Virus record (IMG/VR): IMGVR_UViG_3300025889_000572
Span: 1 to 31,531 of that record
Reading direction: 5' to 3' (one strand)
DNA: 31,531 nucleotides
Source of the DNA: a virus
Shown here: one piece after another, positions 29,361 to 31,531 of the stretch
Position numbering within the stretch: position 1 is the first letter of the stretch
Layout: every line of letters starts with the position of its first letter
The notes under the pieces: model-generated
Told to the model about the DNA's origin: nothing
The model's database searches: none
What the model saw: the letters and a program-made list of their open reading frames with translations, nothing else
Made by a program: the position numbers and the translations under genes

Positions 29361-30497
29361 TTACACCTCCATGCCGGCAGTTTGTGCCAGCGGTAAAAGA
29401 TCGTGAAACTTCTGAATGAATGCCACAGCGACACTCGACGTGAGCACCCAGCCTTGACGGGCTGAGGTGCGGAGTAGCTTAGACCCCAGCGACACCTGCA
29501 AGTCGGGACGCAGGCGCGTGACATACGCCAGTGCCGCCTCGCCGGTATCGGCATTGTGCGCGGCATTGATGGCGCGGTTTGCGGCGAGCAGTTGGTAGCC
29601 CGTTGCGTCTGGCACGTTAGCGCCAGTGGGGTCGGCGAATATGTCACGGGCAGTCGGCACCTGATCAGCCATCGCAATGTGGCGGGACAGCATGCCAGCG
29701 GCGCGGTCGCCAATGTTGGCGGCGAGCAGTGACTCGACATATGACGGCAGATCGATACCGTCAAACTCAGCCGACTCGGTGAACGCCGTCAGGTGTTGAG
29801 CGGCACGCACCAGTGAGCGCGGGGTGCAGAATGGGCCGTCCTCAGTCGGGACGCAGTCGGCGAAAAAGCCGTCATCTGCATAGGCCATCGCGCAGTCAAT
29901 CGCCAGCGGGTTGACGCCATTGTCAGCGGCCCAGTCGGCCCAGCCCTTGACATCAAACTGAAGCTCAAACACCGCGCACCGGTTGAGCAAGTGCGACAGC
30001 ATGCGGGTAGCGCCTGACTTGTCAGATGTACGGTTGCCAGTGAAACAAACGATCCAGCCGTCAGGGATGGGGTGACCGCCGATAGTGCGCTCGGCGGGGT
30101 CGAGCAAGTCGGCCAGCACCTTCTGAACATCAGCGGTTGCCTGCATCAACTCGTCGATCAGGATGATGCCGTATTCCTTGCCGGTCTCCCTGATTTTGGT
30201 GATCAGCGGCGCGACAGTGAAGGTCGTGCGCAGGTTGCCGTCCGCGTCTTTTGATGGCAGTGCGACACCAGCAATCTCAGCAGAGTCGCGGTTGGCAACG
30301 CGCTCTTGAATGAATCCAAGGTCATCAGCGGAGACGCCGACGTGCTCCGCGTACAAGTCGCGGAACCAGCCCTTAAAGTATTGAGTCTTGCCAACGCCCA
30401 CGGGGCCGATCAGACCCACGGGTTGCTGGTTACCGCTGGCCAATACCAGCGGGACGATTTTTTGAAACTCGGCGATAGTGGTTTGAATGTGTGCCAT
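29361..30497 (-). CDS. MoxR/CobS-type AAA+ ATPase, 378 aa
   Basis: ATG 30497 follows GTAGGAGGGATC. The AAA+ motifs are complete: Walker A GPVGVGKT (31-38), Walker B IILIDE (111-116), sensor 1 FTGN (152-155) and an arginine near HLLNRC (R173) as finger candidate. It has the MoxR-type layout with a long insertion between Walker A and Walker B and an ALPSKDADG loop. The C-terminal lid region is helical. MoxR ATPases act with VWA proteins as chaperone-like remodelling machines; CobS is the same type in cobalt chelatase. Here the VWA partner follows directly and a DUF3150-like gene precedes it. The phage target is unknown. Conserved Walker residues suggest it is active. Confidence 0.85.
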   Translation of the reverse strand: MAHIQTTIAEFQKIVPLVLASGNQQPVGLIGPVGVGKTQYFKGWFRDLYAEHVGVSADDLGFIQERVANRDSAEIAGVALPSKDADGNLRTTFTVAPLITKIRETGKEYGIILIDELMQATADVQKVLADLLDPAERTIGGHPIPDGWIVCFTGNRTSDKSGATRMLSHLLNRCAVFELQFDVKGWADWAADNGVNPLAIDCAMAYADDGFFADCVPTEDGPFCTPRSLVRAAQHLTAFTESAEFDGIDLPSYVESLLAANIGDRAAGMLSRHIAMADQVPTARDIFADPTGANVPDATGYQLLAANRAINAAHNADTGEAALAYVTRLRPDLQVSLGSKLLRTSARQGWVLTSSVAVAFIQKFHDLLPLAQTAGMEV

Positions 30498-30523
30498 GTG
30501 ATGATCCCTCCTACAGGATTTGA

Positions 30524-31501
30524 TTAATCGATCAGGTCAGCGAGCAGTGAGTCGCCCGTGATCACGTTAGACGCGGCGGGTGCCGCGGGTGTTGCGGTTG
30601 ATGGTGCCTTGGCGACAGCGGCCAGTGCCTTGCTGGCAGTGCCAGCGGCGCGGATCGCTTGATTGCGGCGAGTCGCGCTGTGCTTGACTTGTTCAATGTT
30701 AGGTATCGAGCCAATACGCTGGTCGATCAGGTCGGCAACCTCCAGCACGCGGGGGTCATTGTCATACCCCTCTACCATGTCGCGCAGTAGGCGTGCGTGG
30801 CGCTTGGCATTGTCGAGCAGTGACTGGTGCAGGCGCTTGCCCTCAGTCAATTGCTTTTCGACAACGTCCATATGCTTTTGAGCGCCCTCGATAGCGGCCT
30901 GCTTGGCGCCGTCCAATTGCTTGCTGAGTCGGTCGTGATGGCGCTGTGCAATGTCAGCGGCCAGACCGGCAGGCAATGCCAGACTGTCAACATTGAACAC
31001 CGGCAGTGGCTCAGGCGCTCCGATAGTGACGCGATACTTACCAGCTAACACGTCAGGATCAGGCATATCCACGTCAGACACGCGGCCTAAGTCAGCGCGG
31101 TTGCGGCTGGCGTAGTACTGGCGATAATCGGGCATGAATGCGTCGAGTGCGGCGAATGCCTCACCCTTCAGCTCGGCCAGCTTGGCGAGCACCTCCGGAA
31201 CCCGTGACACGGGCACGATGCGCTTTCCGCGCTTCTGTTGTCCCTCTTCGCAGTCGGTGAAGGGCAAGGTGTTGTCATAGAGCCAAGTGCGGATGCTGGC
31301 GAATTTGCTGTTGACCTGTTTGAGGTCGGTAGTGAGTCGGCCCAGCGCTCCGACACGGGTGCGCACCGGCACGTTGCCGTTGACTCGACACTCGGCGGCG
31401 GCGGCATCAGATGCCACGGCTGAATGCTTCATGGGGTCGGCGCGACCCAAACTAAGGTCGAGCACCATGTAATTATTGGCGATGGTTTGTTGCATATACA
31501 T
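30524..31501 (-). CDS. DUF3150-like partner of the MoxR/VWA cassette, 325 aa
   Basis: ATG 31501 has GAGGAG 9-10 bases upstream; a second ATG two codons on is possible. The N-terminal half contains GALGRLTTDLKQVNSKF and a stretch with FMPDYRQYYASRNRADLGRV. The middle has a conserved-looking KYRVTIGAPEPLPVFNVDSL segment, and the C-terminal half is a long Ala/Lys/Glu-rich coiled coil (about residues 190-260), followed by an Ala/Thr/Pro tail ending in DSLLADLID. The combination of a beta/alpha N-terminal half and long coiled coil next to a MoxR ATPase and a VWA protein matches DUF3150 proteins of phage MoxR cassettes. I cannot show sequence homology here. The gene is first in the - strand operon within the window; the promoter lies further upstream. 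Confidence 0.6.
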   Translation of the reverse strand: MYMQQTIANNYMVLDLSLGRADPMKHSAVASDAAAAECRVNGNVPVRTRVGALGRLTTDLKQVNSKFASIRTWLYDNTLPFTDCEEGQQKRGKRIVPVSRVPEVLAKLAELKGEAFAALDAFMPDYRQYYASRNRADLGRVSDVDMPDPDVLAGKYRVTIGAPEPLPVFNVDSLALPAGLAADIAQRHHDRLSKQLDGAKQAAIEGAQKHMDVVEKQLTEGKRLHQSLLDNAKRHARLLRDMVEGYDNDPRVLEVADLIDQRIGSIPNIEQVKHSATRRNQAIRAAGTASKALAAVAKAPSTATPAAPAASNVITGDSLLADLID

Positions 31502-31531
31502 ATTGATTCACTCCTCAGTGATGGGTTGGTG

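Noticed and set aside
27889-30497. Calling the MoxR/VWA genes cobalt chelatase subunits CobS and CobT
   Set aside because: There is no CobN or other cobalamin gene, and the VWA protein carries an HExxH domain at its N-terminus; the resemblance is at the family level only.
1-31531. tRNA or rRNA genes
   Set aside because: No cloverleaf-like sequence or GTTCRA-type T-loop with matching arms was noticed in the few intergenic gaps; the rest is densely coding.

Overview
The window is a stretch of a tailed double-stranded DNA phage genome, apparently a podovirus-type phage of a Gram-negative, probably marine or freshwater, host. Supporting signs are very dense gene packing with 1-30 bp overlaps (ATGA, GTGA and TTGA junctions), the end of a P22 gp10-like tail hub gene, very large Gly/Ala-rich internal virion proteins, a T7/Twinkle-type primase-helicase, a DUF3310 protein and a phage recombination operon. 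There is no terminase, portal, capsid, lysis gene, DNA polymerase, integrase, tRNA or CRISPR array in the window. Host and family assignments are inferences from protein patterns only.

Region 1 (1-18559, + strand) is the tail/internal-virion part of the morphogenesis operon. It holds the 3' end of the tail hub gene, two small virion-type proteins, a 1325-aa structural protein with DUF4214 repeats, two consecutive GNAT-like acyltransferases, a 381-aa and a 698-aa internal virion-type protein, and a 2641-aa giant protein with an embedded HEVVH metallopeptidase and an LPD38-like C-terminal part. It ends with an HTH-metallophosphoesterase and a small unknown.

Region 2 (18531-22943, - strand) is a compact recombination/repair operon driven by a near-consensus promoter (TTGACA, 15 bp, TATTAT) at 23002-22976. 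It encodes a RecB/Cas4-like PD-(D/E)XK nuclease with four C-terminal cysteines, a DUF1071 (Sak3-type) annealing protein, an SSB-like protein ending in DDIPF, an HNH-like protein, a NinB-like protein, a second PD-(D/E)XK-like protein and several small proteins, one of them secreted and one membrane-anchored.

Region 3 (22996-26337, + strand) starts with a RusA-like resolvase and a small gene. A 173-bp control region follows, with a GC hairpin and three related 21-bp imperfect palindromes around an AT-rich core. Then come the primase-helicase and three small genes, the last encoding DUF3310.

Region 4 (31501-26470, - strand) encodes a DUF3150-like protein, a MoxR/CobS-type AAA+ ATPase and a protein joining an HExxH metallopeptidase-like domain to a VWA (MIDAS) domain. 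These are followed by a run of small proteins, among them a Myb/SANT-like DNA-binding domain with a C-terminal membrane helix and a small membrane protein.

The items most worth pursuing are the DUF3150/MoxR/VWA-peptidase cassette with its tail of small genes, the membrane-tethered DNA-binding protein, the palindrome array before the primase, and the recurring MxxGGxV motif shared by two virion proteins.
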